Source: Dyadobacter alkalitolerans DSM 23607
Lineage (GTDB): Bacteria > Bacteroidota > Bacteroidia > Cytophagales > Spirosomataceae
Assembly (NCBI RefSeq): GCF_000428845.1
Contig: NZ_AUAS01000017.1
Location: forward strand, 1-64,000
Direction of reading: 5' to 3'
DNA: 64,000 nucleotides
Below the pieces are notes generated by a model. That model worked only from the letters and a program-made list of their open reading frames with translations. It searched no databases and was not told the origin of the DNA. Within the stretch, counting starts at the first letter, position 1, and each line of letters opens with the position of its first letter. Below are positions 27,125 to 36,326 of the stretch, piece after piece. The position numbers and the translations under genes are program-made.

Positions 27125-27625
27125 TCCTGTTTTTAGACGGAGTAAATAATCAAACAGCAGTAGTGAGGCCAGGCCAATGATAGCGAAAGAATACATCTCA
27201 GGAAGCTGGTTAATCTTATCTGAAACGATATAAGTGGGACGTGCCAGTTTATCAATAGCGCCCAGGATTTGCGAAGTTTGCTTGGTTTGACTTGGGGGTA
27301 CAAATATGCATGCTAAGAATGCTAATGTCATACATGCGGCGATCCAAAACCATGTATTTCGGGATATAACGGGCTTGTATTCAATTGCTTTTGGGGCAGG
27401 TTGCAGTTTCAGCAATAAGTCGCTTGTAAACGAACCCGAAGGCTGTTCAGGAAGTGTTGTTTGCAGTAATCTCTTCAATGCAAGCTCCTCGCGGGAAGTG
27501 GCATGCTGTATTTCTGCCGTGACTTGTTTTACAACCTGCTGTGTGAAGTTTGCATCCGGTTTTTCCGGGGCAACTGTTTTAAGTAGGTTCCTGAACGCTT
27601 CTTCACTATGGTTTTCCATTTCCAT
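27107..27625 (-). CDS. Putative anti-sigma-like membrane protein with duplicated N-terminal motif
   Basis: 172 residues, starting 7 bp after the ECF sigma factor gene on the same strand. The cytoplasmic N-terminal half holds two copies of a 28-residue motif: residues 9-36 (LLKTVAPEKPDANFTQQVV) and 46-73 (RLLQTTLPEQPSGSFTSDLL). Two membrane helices follow at about 91-110 and 144-164, with a short periplasmic loop. A small soluble part plus membrane anchor directly behind a sigma gene is typical of anti-sigma factors, but there is no HxxxCxxC zinc motif. The assignment rests on context. Confidence 0.5.
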   Translation of the reverse strand: MEMENHSEEAFRNLLKTVAPEKPDANFTQQVVKQVTAEIQHATSREELALKRLLQTTLPEQPSGSFTSDLLLKLQPAPKAIEYKPVISRNTWFWIAACMTLAFLACIFVPPSQTKQTSQILGAIDKLARPTYIVSDKINQLPEMYSFAIIGLASLLLFDYLLRLKTGSLAKS

Positions 27626-27632
27626 GCTCCGC

Positions 27633-28184
27633 TTATAACAAGAATTGTAATTCTCTTCCTAATACTTTTCTGGCCCTGAATAACTTCACTTTAATGTTAG
27701 CCGCCGACAAGCCCGTGATTTCTTCAATTTCTTCAATCGAATTTTCATTCATATAATACAACGTAATCAGCAGCGACTCTATTTTCGGCAATTTGCCAAT
27801 TGCTGCTTTAACAAATTTTTCCCGCTCCGCCGCCTGCATATACTCAATTTGAGGCGTTGCGTAGTCGTAAACATAGCTCTCAGTCAGTTCGTCGTCCAAT
27901 GAGGAAAGCTGAATTCTGTGTTTTTGCAATTTAGAAATTGAGGTCCGGTAAACAATGGTGTATAGCCAGGTAGAAAATTTTGCATTGCCCTGGAACGAAT
28001 CAATCTGCAAATAAGCCCTTACAAAGCTCTCCTGGGCCGCATCTTCTGCATCCTCCGCATTACCCAAAATCTTCATGGCAATGGTGTAGGTCATGTTTTT
28101 GTATTTATTAACAAGAAAAGTGAAGGAAGCCAGGTCCCCCTGTTTTACATTGTCAATATGGATCTGATCTCCCGGGTTTTTCAT
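27633..28184 (-). CDS. ECF-type RNA polymerase sigma factor
   Basis: 183 residues. Region 2 is complete (FLVNKYKNMTYTIAMKI, AEDAAQESFVRAY, FSTWLYTIVYR), and region 4 has a helix-turn-helix (IEEIEEITGLSAANIKVKLFRARKVL). Extracytoplasmic-function sigma factors direct RNA polymerase to a small stress or surface regulon and are usually held by a cognate membrane partner, here probably the next gene. Targets are not visible in the window. Confidence 0.9.
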   Translation of the reverse strand: MKNPGDQIHIDNVKQGDLASFTFLVNKYKNMTYTIAMKILGNAEDAEDAAQESFVRAYLQIDSFQGNAKFSTWLYTIVYRTSISKLQKHRIQLSSLDDELTESYVYDYATPQIEYMQAAEREKFVKAAIGKLPKIESLLITLYYMNENSIEEIEEITGLSAANIKVKLFRARKVLGRELQFLL

Positions 28185-28337
28185 GCATTTTCTTTGCTCA
28201 TCTGGTTATTAGACTGCTGCTACGGAGCAATGGTTACAGTGGAATGGGTTAATTTTTAAAAATATTTTCCCGAAAATCTGTAACCACTGTTGAGCTTGTA
28301 TAGTCCAATATGTACAACTTTTCAACCAGACATTATC

Positions 28338-28664
28338 ATGAACGGAGTTATCATTTCCCTCGGCGTATTTGCAGCTATTTTCGGAATAATTTATGTTTTT
28401 TTGGTGACAAGGCACCGCGAACGCATAGCACTAATTGAAAAAGGTGCCAACGCATCCATTTTTGAGAGTAACAGCTTCATCAGTTATCCGACATTGAAAT
28501 TCGGGATGCTCTTCGTTGGAGTAGGGCTGGGTATTTTGACAGGCAATTTCCTAGAAAACTACTACGAATTCAATAGGGGCACCGCATACTTATCCATGAC
28601 CTTTCTGCTAGGAGGCATAAGTCTTATCCTTAACTTCATAATAGAAAGGAAGATGATGAAATAG
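28338..28664 (+). CDS. DUF6249-type small membrane protein
   Basis: ATG 28338 (MNGVIISLGVFAAIFGIIYV) is preferred to a start at 28290, since it puts a membrane helix right at the N-terminus. 108 residues: one N-terminal helix, a short polar stretch with the marker RHRERIALIEKGAN, and two further helices. This pattern is common in Bacteroidota DUF6249 proteins, often encoded next to ECF sigma genes as here (divergent, 153 bp). Function unknown. The following 198-bp gap to the receptor gene shows no firm motif. Confidence 0.65.
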   Translation: MNGVIISLGVFAAIFGIIYVFLVTRHRERIALIEKGANASIFESNSFISYPTLKFGMLFVGVGLGILTGNFLENYYEFNRGTAYLSMTFLLGGISLILNFIIERKMMK

Positions 28665-28862
28665 CATCTAGAATAATTTGGCATAGTACCTTGCATCACA
28701 AAGTACCTTTGTATATATTTGTTGCGTTGCCTGGTGTGAGTTAGGCGTTGGAGCGTCAGCAGCAAATTCTAAGATCATTTAGTAGCGGAAATTTTAAAAG
28801 AGTGGAAACTCTTACCGGAATTCCTATGCCTTTTTTTATCTGTTAGCCATAATTAATTAGCC

Positions 28863-31298
28863 ATGAAAACTTTATTCTCAACTATTCTTGCAGCCCTCAT
28901 TTACGGGCTCGTGTGCATGGGTTCCGCTGCTTTTGGTCAGTCCTTGCCCCCTGGCGGTAAAATTTCCGGTGCGGTATCCGACTCTGCAAGCGGAAAGCCG
29001 CTTGATTTTGTGACCGTTAATCTGATGCAAGGAAGTGCCGCGGTGAAAGCTGATTTTACAAAATCCGACGGGTCCTTTGCTTTTGAGAAACTGAAACCCG
29101 GAAAATATTCAGTAGTCCTTGTAGGCGTGGGCTATCATTCAAAAACCCTTACCGCCGATCTTTCCGACAGCTCAAACAATGCAATCAACTTAGGACCGAT
29201 AGCGATTAGCCCTGCAACTGTTGGCTTGAAAGAAGTAACGGTTACGGCTTTTAAACCTATTGTGAAACAGGAGATTGACCGCATTACTTACGATTTGCAG
29301 GCCGATCCCGAAAGCAAAGTTTACAGTGTGCTCGAAATGATGCGCAAAGTCCCTTTCCTGTCAGTGGATGGCGATGAGAACATTTACCTGAAAGGCAATG
29401 CGGACTTCAAAATTCTGATTAACGGGAAACCGTCCAGTATGGTCGAACGCAGCTATAAAGAAGTGTTGCGAAGCATGCCAGCTTCTTCCATCGAACGCAT
29501 TGAAGTGATTACAACGCCGCCAGCAAAATACGACGCGGAAGGATTGGCAGGGATTATTAACATTATCACAAACAAAAAAGTGGATAATGGTTACAATGGC
29601 ACATTGAATGTAAGCGAACGTTTCCGCGTTGGCGGGCCGGGTTTCGGCGGGACATTTTCTGCAAAGCTGGGCAAATTTGGGATGACAGCCCTGGCCGGCG
29701 GCAGCATCTACGACACGCCGCTGACACGTACGCAGGTGGGACGGACCGCATTGGGAACGGAACCATCAGAATTGTTTCAGGAGAATTTTACAAGATCAGG
29801 AAATAAGAACGGATATATCGGATACGAGATTAGTTATGAGGTAGATAGCCTCAACTTATTAAGTGCCCAGGTGAATTTCAATGGGAGTAGATCTGATGGT
29901 TCGGGCAATCAGACTTCGGTGATCAACGTGAATGAGGAAGTGGTGGAGGGTTACCGCGTGAGAAATTACAATGATGGTTATGGAAAGGGAATGGACGCAG
30001 CATTGAATTATCAAAAAGGCTTTAAAGCAGATAAAAACAGGCTTTTGACATTGTCTTATCGTTACTATGGTTTTGATAATAACCAAAACAGCAACCTGCT
30101 GATTTCCGAAAGGATTAATTATGAAACACCCGATTACCGTCAGGTCAACGATCAGAGCTTCTCAGAGCAGACATTTCAGGTGGATTATGTATATCCGATT
30201 AAAAAACTGAACATTGAAGCTGGCCTGAAAGGCATTATGCGGGATAACAAGAGTGATTTCCAGTATAGCACCTACGATGCTGAGCGTAAGACGTTTGTGG
30301 TGAATACCGCCATGAGCAATATGTTCAATAACACGCAGAATGTCTTTGGGGCTTATAACACGTACCAATACAGTTTCAAAAACTGGGGCGTAAAGGCAGG
30401 CGCAAGGATTGAGCAAACCATCATCGATGCCGACTTTGTTTCGACCGATTCGGAAGTGAAGCAAAATTATTTCAATGTAATTCCTTCGGTTTCGATCAAC
30501 AGGAAATTTAAGGATAATGTTGGTGTGAATTTTGGTTACACGCAACGCATTCAGCGCCCGGGAATTTATCAGCTCAATCCATTTGTCGACCGTACCAATC
30601 CGAGTTTCGAAAGAACAGGAAATCCGGACCTCCGGCCTGCGTTCGTGCATGATCTGCAATTGGGTTATAGCAAATCTAAAAAGGGCTCTATCAATTTCGG
30701 CGTGGGTTTTACACAATTTAAAGACCTGATTTTTGCGGTTGCCGTGTACAATCCGGAGACCGAAATCACCCGCACATCGTACGGAAATACAGGCAGGGCC
30801 AGGCTCATCAATGGAAATCTGAATATGAATTATCCGATCACCAAAAAATGGAATTTCAGCGCGAACCTGCGCATTGCGCACGGAAAAGTAACGGGCATCG
30901 TGAACGGCTCGACAATTACCAATAGTGGTGTAATGTATCAGCTGTCGGCTTCAACGGGTTACAAATTGGAAAAAGACTGGCGTATCAGTGCAAATCTGGT
31001 AAGTATGGGGCCAAGCGTGAATTTGCAAGGCACATCCAATTCCATGATCAGCCCGTCGTTCAGTGTGAATAAGGACATTATTAAGGATAAATTCTCGTTC
31101 TCCGCCGCCGCAAATAACCCATTTACAAAATTCAGAAAATACCATACAGAAACATCCGGGCCGAATTTTACATCCTTCAACGACCGGAGAGATTACTTCC
31201 GCTACTTCAATGTGAGCCTTAATTATAAGTTTGGCCGGTTGAAAGAAGCGATCAAGAAAAACAAGCGCAGCATCAGAAACGACGATGTTCAGAATTAA
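28863..31298 (+). CDS. TonB-receptor-like outer-membrane beta-barrel protein
   Basis: 811 residues. Signal peptide about 1-25 (ending AAFG-Q), then a carboxypeptidase-regulatory-like beta-sandwich (about 30-115, GKISGAVSDSASGKPLDFV), a plug-like domain (about 120-230, with NGKPSSM and IERIEVITTPPAKYDAEG), and an OMP_b-brl_3 barrel to the end. The last residues are basic and polar, not the usual aromatic-terminated final strand. Such proteins take up substrates through TonB or act as surface receptors in Bacteroidota. No SusD partner is present. It sits between two permease units, so it might be an outer-membrane partner, but position alone does not show that. Confidence 0.85.
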   Translation: MKTLFSTILAALIYGLVCMGSAAFGQSLPPGGKISGAVSDSASGKPLDFVTVNLMQGSAAVKADFTKSDGSFAFEKLKPGKYSVVLVGVGYHSKTLTADLSDSSNNAINLGPIAISPATVGLKEVTVTAFKPIVKQEIDRITYDLQADPESKVYSVLEMMRKVPFLSVDGDENIYLKGNADFKILINGKPSSMVERSYKEVLRSMPASSIERIEVITTPPAKYDAEGLAGIINIITNKKVDNGYNGTLNVSERFRVGGPGFGGTFSAKLGKFGMTALAGGSIYDTPLTRTQVGRTALGTEPSELFQENFTRSGNKNGYIGYEISYEVDSLNLLSAQVNFNGSRSDGSGNQTSVINVNEEVVEGYRVRNYNDGYGKGMDAALNYQKGFKADKNRLLTLSYRYYGFDNNQNSNLLISERINYETPDYRQVNDQSFSEQTFQVDYVYPIKKLNIEAGLKGIMRDNKSDFQYSTYDAERKTFVVNTAMSNMFNNTQNVFGAYNTYQYSFKNWGVKAGARIEQTIIDADFVSTDSEVKQNYFNVIPSVSINRKFKDNVGVNFGYTQRIQRPGIYQLNPFVDRTNPSFERTGNPDLRPAFVHDLQLGYSKSKKGSINFGVGFTQFKDLIFAVAVYNPETEITRTSYGNTGRARLINGNLNMNYPITKKWNFSANLRIAHGKVTGIVNGSTITNSGVMYQLSASTGYKLEKDWRISANLVSMGPSVNLQGTSNSMISPSFSVNKDIIKDKFSFSAAANNPFTKFRKYHTETSGPNFTSFNDRRDYFRYFNVSLNYKFGRLKEAIKKNKRSIRNDDVQN

Positions 31299-31358
31299 TG
31301 TGGCTGACTGAGACTGAGTTCCGAGGTTTAAGCCAGGGAGTCTGTCCCGGCGCACAGG

Positions 31359-31446
31359 CGAACAACCATGTCCGTTATCGGACAATTGCTTCTGCTTTAA
31401 ATTATTGATAGTCAATTGTTTATGCAGATGGCATACATTTATTGTC
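31359..31446 (+). promoter_or_regulatory. Control module 3 (before permease 8)
   Basis: The full palindrome TGTCCG-N4-CGGACA is at 31369-31384, with only the right half (CGAACA, 31359-31364) of the upstream copy kept at the 20-bp period. TTGATA follows at 31405, 36 bp after the palindrome starts, one helical turn shorter than in the other four modules. TGGCATA at 31429 and TTG at 31442 precede ATG 31472 by about 30-40 bases. TTGATAGTCAA is itself near-palindromic and overlaps an IHF-like half site. The palindrome has no terminator extension here. Confidence 0.65.
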
Positions 31447-31471
31447 GTGCAAAGTCAAACGCCCAATAGCC

Positions 31472-33874
31472 ATGTTTCAAAACTATCTTAAAATTGCACT
31501 CCGGAACTTGTTGAAACACAAGACATTCAGCTTCATCAATATTTCCGGAGTTGCCATTGGCCTTACTTGCTTTTTGCTTTTATCTCTTTATGTAAAAGAC
31601 GAGCTGAGCTACGACCGTTTTCATGCAAATGCCGAGCGCATTTATCGTTTGAACCGGACGTTCCTTTCCAAAGACGGCACCGAATCGCTTCGTTTGGGAC
31701 ATACAGCCCCGCCATTTGCTCCATTGGTTAAGCAGGATTTTCCTGAGGTTGAGCAGGTTGTGCGTTTGCTTGAAATGGGCGGGCTGGTTGAGTATGGTGA
31801 GAATATTTATAATGAAAACGACGTTTTCGCAGCCGAGGCGAACATTTTTAAGCTTTTCTCTTTCAATGTAATCCAGGGTAACCCCGACAAAGCGCTTGAA
31901 AACCCCTTTTCCATCATGTTTTCCAAAAAAATGGCGGAGAAATATTTTGGCAAAGAAAACCCCATCGGAAAGACTGTTAAGCTCGAAAACCAGTTTGACT
32001 GCACGGTAACGGGTGTTTTTGAGTCTTTGCCATCTCAATCGCACTTTCATCCGGAAGCATTGATTTCCTTTTCTACACTGAATGACGACCGGGTTTATGG
32101 AGCTGAGGGTTTAAGGTCAAACTGGGGGAATAATTCGTTCTCTACATTTTTGCTTTTACCTAAAAATTATGATCCCCAAAAGCTGGTAAAAGCCTTTCCA
32201 GCATTCCAGAACCGCCATATCGATCCCAAAGCGTCCACTTACTCGGTTCTTAACCTGACAAAACTTACAGACATACATTTGCGTTCGCACCTTGACTCAG
32301 AAATTGAATCCAATGGTGATATCCAATATGTTTACCTGTTCTCGGCCATCGCGATTTTTATCCTGGTCATTGCCTGCATTAACTATATGAACCTTGCCAC
32401 CGCACGTTCCGCTACGCGGGCCAAGGAAGTGGGGATGCGCAAAGTGATTGGCGCGGTAAGGCACCAGCTGGTGCGGCAGTTTTTGAGTGAATCTATTTTG
32501 CTGGTTGTTGTGTCGTTATTTTTTGCCATTCTGCTCGTCGTCATATGTCTCCCGTTTTTGAATGATTTCACGCAAAAACAACTTTCTTTCAATGCATTAT
32601 TGGATCCTGTATTCCTGAGCATTGTGCTGGCTATCACATTGTTTACGGGCGTGATAGCAGGAAGTTATCCGGCATTTTTTATGACTTCGTTTCAGCCGCT
32701 AAGTGTTTTCAAAGGCCGCGTCGCTTCTGCATTGAAAAATGGAAAACTGCGTCAGGGCCTTGTGGTGACACAATTTGCGATTGCCGTTGTGCTGATCATT
32801 TGTACGGCGGTTGTTTATAATCAGATGAAATATGTAAAGAATTACAAACTGGGTTATTCCAAAGACCAAATGGTGCTACTGCGTGCCGGAAGTGATTCGG
32901 TCATTAACTATGAGAGCATTAAGCAGCAACTAAAGGCAAACAGTAACATTGTGGAAGTGGGACGATCGTCACGCATTCCTTCGGGCCGTTTGCTGGATTC
33001 CTGGGAGGCCTATGTCATGAAAGGCGATTCCATGGCACCTGCCGATATCGGGGTCAAATCGCTTTCGGTGGACGAGGATTTTATCCCCACTTACCAGATT
33101 GAAATGGCTGCGGGGCGGAATTTTTCGCGTGCTTTTTCAACGGATAAGACCAATGGCTTCATTTTGAATGAAACCGCCGTGAAGTTATTAGGCTGGAAGA
33201 ATCCTGCCGATGCAGTGGGTGCGCGTTTCGGCTACGGTGAGATCCGCGGGCAGATCGTGGGTGTGACCAAGGACTATCATTTTGAATCTTTGCACCAGAA
33301 AGTCGCGCCTATTGTCATGTTCGCGCAAACGGACAGGCTGGGTTCGATGTCAGTGCACATTTCAGGCAGCAACATTAAGGATGCGCTGGCGCATATCGAG
33401 TCCGTTTGGCGAAAACAATTCCCTGACCGGCCGTTTGAATACGAGTTCCTGGATCAGAAATTCCGCGTTTTGTACGCCACAGAGCAAACCCAGCAGCTGC
33501 TTTTCGGCTTATTTTCAGGCATAGCGATTTTCATTTCCTGCATGGGCTTACTGGGTTTGTCGATCTTCATGGCGGAGATCCGGACGAAGGAGATTGGTGT
33601 AAGAAAAGTGCTGGGTGCATCCGTCACCAGTCTTGTGATTTTGTTATCCAACGATTTTATAAAATTGGTGTTGGTTGCCATTGTAATTGCTTCACCCATA
33701 GCCTGGTATGCCATGAATTCCTGGTTGCAGGACTTTGCTTATCATACAAATATACATTGGGGCGTATTTGCGTTTGCAGCCATTATTTCCGTGGCTATTG
33801 CCCTGTTTACCATCAGTTTTCAAAGTATAAAGGCCGCGTTGATGAACCCGGTTAAGTCATTAAAAAGTGAGTAA
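31472..33874 (+). CDS. FtsX/MacB-type ABC permease 8
   Basis: ATG 31472 (MFQNYLKIALRNL) is used instead of an upstream start at 31442, because the extra residues lie inside the promoter element and all paralogues begin with this motif. 800 residues. The coupling motifs are KEVGMRKVIGAVRHQL and KEIGVRK. The first helix segment reads GVAIGLTCFLLLSLYVKDEL, and the second periplasmic domain ends FLDQKFRVLYATEQ. First gene of unit 3; the gap to permease 9 is 28 bp. Confidence 0.9.
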   Translation: MFQNYLKIALRNLLKHKTFSFINISGVAIGLTCFLLLSLYVKDELSYDRFHANAERIYRLNRTFLSKDGTESLRLGHTAPPFAPLVKQDFPEVEQVVRLLEMGGLVEYGENIYNENDVFAAEANIFKLFSFNVIQGNPDKALENPFSIMFSKKMAEKYFGKENPIGKTVKLENQFDCTVTGVFESLPSQSHFHPEALISFSTLNDDRVYGAEGLRSNWGNNSFSTFLLLPKNYDPQKLVKAFPAFQNRHIDPKASTYSVLNLTKLTDIHLRSHLDSEIESNGDIQYVYLFSAIAIFILVIACINYMNLATARSATRAKEVGMRKVIGAVRHQLVRQFLSESILLVVVSLFFAILLVVICLPFLNDFTQKQLSFNALLDPVFLSIVLAITLFTGVIAGSYPAFFMTSFQPLSVFKGRVASALKNGKLRQGLVVTQFAIAVVLIICTAVVYNQMKYVKNYKLGYSKDQMVLLRAGSDSVINYESIKQQLKANSNIVEVGRSSRIPSGRLLDSWEAYVMKGDSMAPADIGVKSLSVDEDFIPTYQIEMAAGRNFSRAFSTDKTNGFILNETAVKLLGWKNPADAVGARFGYGEIRGQIVGVTKDYHFESLHQKVAPIVMFAQTDRLGSMSVHISGSNIKDALAHIESVWRKQFPDRPFEYEFLDQKFRVLYATEQTQQLLFGLFSGIAIFISCMGLLGLSIFMAEIRTKEIGVRKVLGASVTSLVILLSNDFIKLVLVAIVIASPIAWYAMNSWLQDFAYHTNIHWGVFAFAAIISVAIALFTISFQSIKAALMNPVKSLKSE

Positions 33875-33902
33875 AATTTAAACCTGATCATATACATAAC
33901 AC

Positions 33903-36314
33903 ATGCTTAAGAATTATTTCAAAATTGCCGTTCGGAATCTCTGGAAATACAAAACCAACTCTCTTGTCAGCATCATAGGGCTTTCACTGGGGATTGGTTG
34001 TTTCCTTTTGCTGGCCACCTATGTCCTGCACGAAGTCCGTTATGACCGCTTTCAGGTCAATAGTGCTGATATTGTAAGGGTGAATTTGTTTTATCAATCC
34101 GGAGACAGCGAGCCGGTGAATGTTGCAGTCACACCCACGGCAGTGGCTCCTGTTTTTGCGCGTGAGTTCGGTGAGATCAAAGAATCGGTCCGCCTTTATC
34201 CTTACAGCGGTGGGGGAGCAGTGGCCGTGAAATATAATGATAAGCTCTTCAATGAGAAGAAAGTCCTTTTTTCGGACGCATCCTATTTCAAGATTTTTCC
34301 TTCCGAGTTTATTGAAGGCGATCAGGCTACGGCGCTGGCGCAGCCTAATTCGGTGGTTATAGACCAAGCCACTGCCAGGAAATATTTTGGTGACGAAAGC
34401 GCGATTGGCAAATCGGTGTTGATGAACGAAAATCTGACCATGCAGGTAACCGGCGTGATTGCTGACATTCCGTCTTATTCACATATCAAATGGAATTGGT
34501 TAGGCAGTTACAGCACATTGCCCCGCTCCAAAACGGAAACATTTGATGCTGCCAATGAGTACACTTATTTGCAGCTGCAACCACAGGCGAACATGGGTGC
34601 ATTGCAGGCCAAGGTGGATCAGTATGTTGCCAAAAACCTCAATAATCCGCAGGACCCTTCTACAAAGCTAAGGTTTGAAATGGAAGCATTTAACCGCATT
34701 CACCTCTATTCCAACGTTTCTGCTGGCTTGGAGGCTTCCGGCAACTACAAATACGTTTATATTCTCTCCGGCGTCGGGCTGCTGATTCTGCTCATTGCTT
34801 GCATTAATTTTATCAATCTCGTCACAGCCAGGTCTGTCGTTCGCGCACGGGAAGTAGGCGTTCGAAAAGTGATGGGGGCAGACAGAATGCAGGTTTTTCG
34901 TCAATATTTATTTGAATGCGGCCTCATTACGATCCTTGCGATTGTGACAGGGCTGCTTATTTCCTTTCTGGGTTTTCCAATTCTTAGCAACCTCACAGAA
35001 AGCGCGTTAGGGTTGGGCATCTGGCCGGCTTATTCCGTCATCCTGCTGATGATCGGCTTGGCTGTTGTTGTGACATTGTTGTCGGGACTTTATCCGGCCG
35101 CGGTGCTTTCCGGGTTTGAGCCTATTAAGGTGCTGAAAGGAAAAATCCTGGCAACCAATAGTGGCTCCGGCTTGCGCAGCTCGCTCGTTGTTTTTCAGTT
35201 CACCGTTTCGATCCTTTTCATCATCGGGACGATCATCGCCAACCAGCAGCTTCATTTCATTCAGAACAAAAATCTGGGTCTGAATCCTTCGCAGATCATT
35301 GTTGTAGACATGGGCACCGGCATTTCCACCGGGAAATTGACGACGATCAAAAACGAATTGCTCAATAATCCCATTGTTAAGTCGGTCACCGCCTCTTATG
35401 ATTCGCCGCTGAATGTGCAGGGCGGCTATACCATCACGGCCAGCGACAAACCGCAGAATTTCCAGTTGAACATTACTGCCATTCCAGTGGAAAAAGATTT
35501 TGTGCCGACACTAGGAATGCAGCTCGTTGCCGGACAGAATTTTAACGACACTGATATTTTACAGGCAACAGCGGATTCGGCGGCGTTAAGAAAGTTTGCA
35601 TTCATACTCAATGAGTCTGCAGTAAAGGCGCTGGGCTGGACGGCGGAAACAGCCATAGGCAAATTGGTCAGTATGAATGGCAGGGAGGGAGCAGTAAAAG
35701 CAGTTGCCAAAGACTTTCATTTCAGATCATTGCACGAAAAAATAGGTCCCATCGCCATCATTCCGGAATACAATTATTTTGGAAAAATAATGGTGAAAAT
35801 TGCGGGTAACGAATCGACGCAAGCCGTAGAACTGCTCAGGAAAAGCTGGAAGGAAAACTTCCCGATGCGCCCATTTGAATATCACTTCCTGGACCAGGAA
35901 TTTGACGATATGTATAAAGCCGAAAACCGCATTTCCTCCATTCTCGCATTATTTTCGGGTATTACTATTTTTATAGCATGCCTGGGGCTGTTCGCATTAA
36001 TCGCTTTTATCTCAGAGCAAAGGACCAAGGAAATCGGTGTCAGAAAAGTGCTGGGAGCTTCGGTGGCAAGCATTGTCCTGTTGCTTTCGAAAGATTTTGT
36101 GAAACTGATGCTGATAGCCATCGCAATCGCCGTTCCGGCTGCTTGGTATGGCATGAACAAATGGCTCTCCGACTTCGCTTACCAGATCAAAATCAGTCCT
36201 TTCACATTTGTATATGTCGGGCTTGCAACCATAGCAATCGCCTTATTCACAACCAGTTTCCAAAGCATCAAGGCCGCTTTGATGAACCCGGTAAAATCGT
36301 TAAAAAGTGACTAA
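33903..36314 (+). CDS. FtsX/MacB-type ABC permease 9
   Basis: 803 residues. The sequence after helix 2 is INLVTARSVVRAREVGVRKVMG; the second motif is KEIGVRK. The first periplasmic domain is short with few charged clusters, and the second ends FLDQEFDDMYKAENRI. The helix 7 region lacks the usual Pro-Ile-Ala-Trp and reads VPAAWYGMNKWL. The C-terminus is SLKSD, not SLKSE. The gap to permease 10 is only 12 bp, so translation is probably coupled. Confidence 0.9.
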   Translation: MLKNYFKIAVRNLWKYKTNSLVSIIGLSLGIGCFLLLATYVLHEVRYDRFQVNSADIVRVNLFYQSGDSEPVNVAVTPTAVAPVFAREFGEIKESVRLYPYSGGGAVAVKYNDKLFNEKKVLFSDASYFKIFPSEFIEGDQATALAQPNSVVIDQATARKYFGDESAIGKSVLMNENLTMQVTGVIADIPSYSHIKWNWLGSYSTLPRSKTETFDAANEYTYLQLQPQANMGALQAKVDQYVAKNLNNPQDPSTKLRFEMEAFNRIHLYSNVSAGLEASGNYKYVYILSGVGLLILLIACINFINLVTARSVVRAREVGVRKVMGADRMQVFRQYLFECGLITILAIVTGLLISFLGFPILSNLTESALGLGIWPAYSVILLMIGLAVVVTLLSGLYPAAVLSGFEPIKVLKGKILATNSGSGLRSSLVVFQFTVSILFIIGTIIANQQLHFIQNKNLGLNPSQIIVVDMGTGISTGKLTTIKNELLNNPIVKSVTASYDSPLNVQGGYTITASDKPQNFQLNITAIPVEKDFVPTLGMQLVAGQNFNDTDILQATADSAALRKFAFILNESAVKALGWTAETAIGKLVSMNGREGAVKAVAKDFHFRSLHEKIGPIAIIPEYNYFGKIMVKIAGNESTQAVELLRKSWKENFPMRPFEYHFLDQEFDDMYKAENRISSILALFSGITIFIACLGLFALIAFISEQRTKEIGVRKVLGASVASIVLLLSKDFVKLMLIAIAIAVPAAWYGMNKWLSDFAYQIKISPFTFVYVGLATIAIALFTTSFQSIKAALMNPVKSLKSD

Positions 36315-36326
36315 ATAAACAAGCCA

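Noticed and set aside
30162-30881. 239-codon open frame on the - strand inside the receptor gene
   Set aside because: Antisense to the barrel domain of an intact outer-membrane protein; no recognisable motif.
28863-31298. SusC-type receptor with a SusD partner (polysaccharide utilisation locus)
   Set aside because: No SusD-like gene follows, and the barrel is of the OMP_b-brl type without the SusC hallmark.
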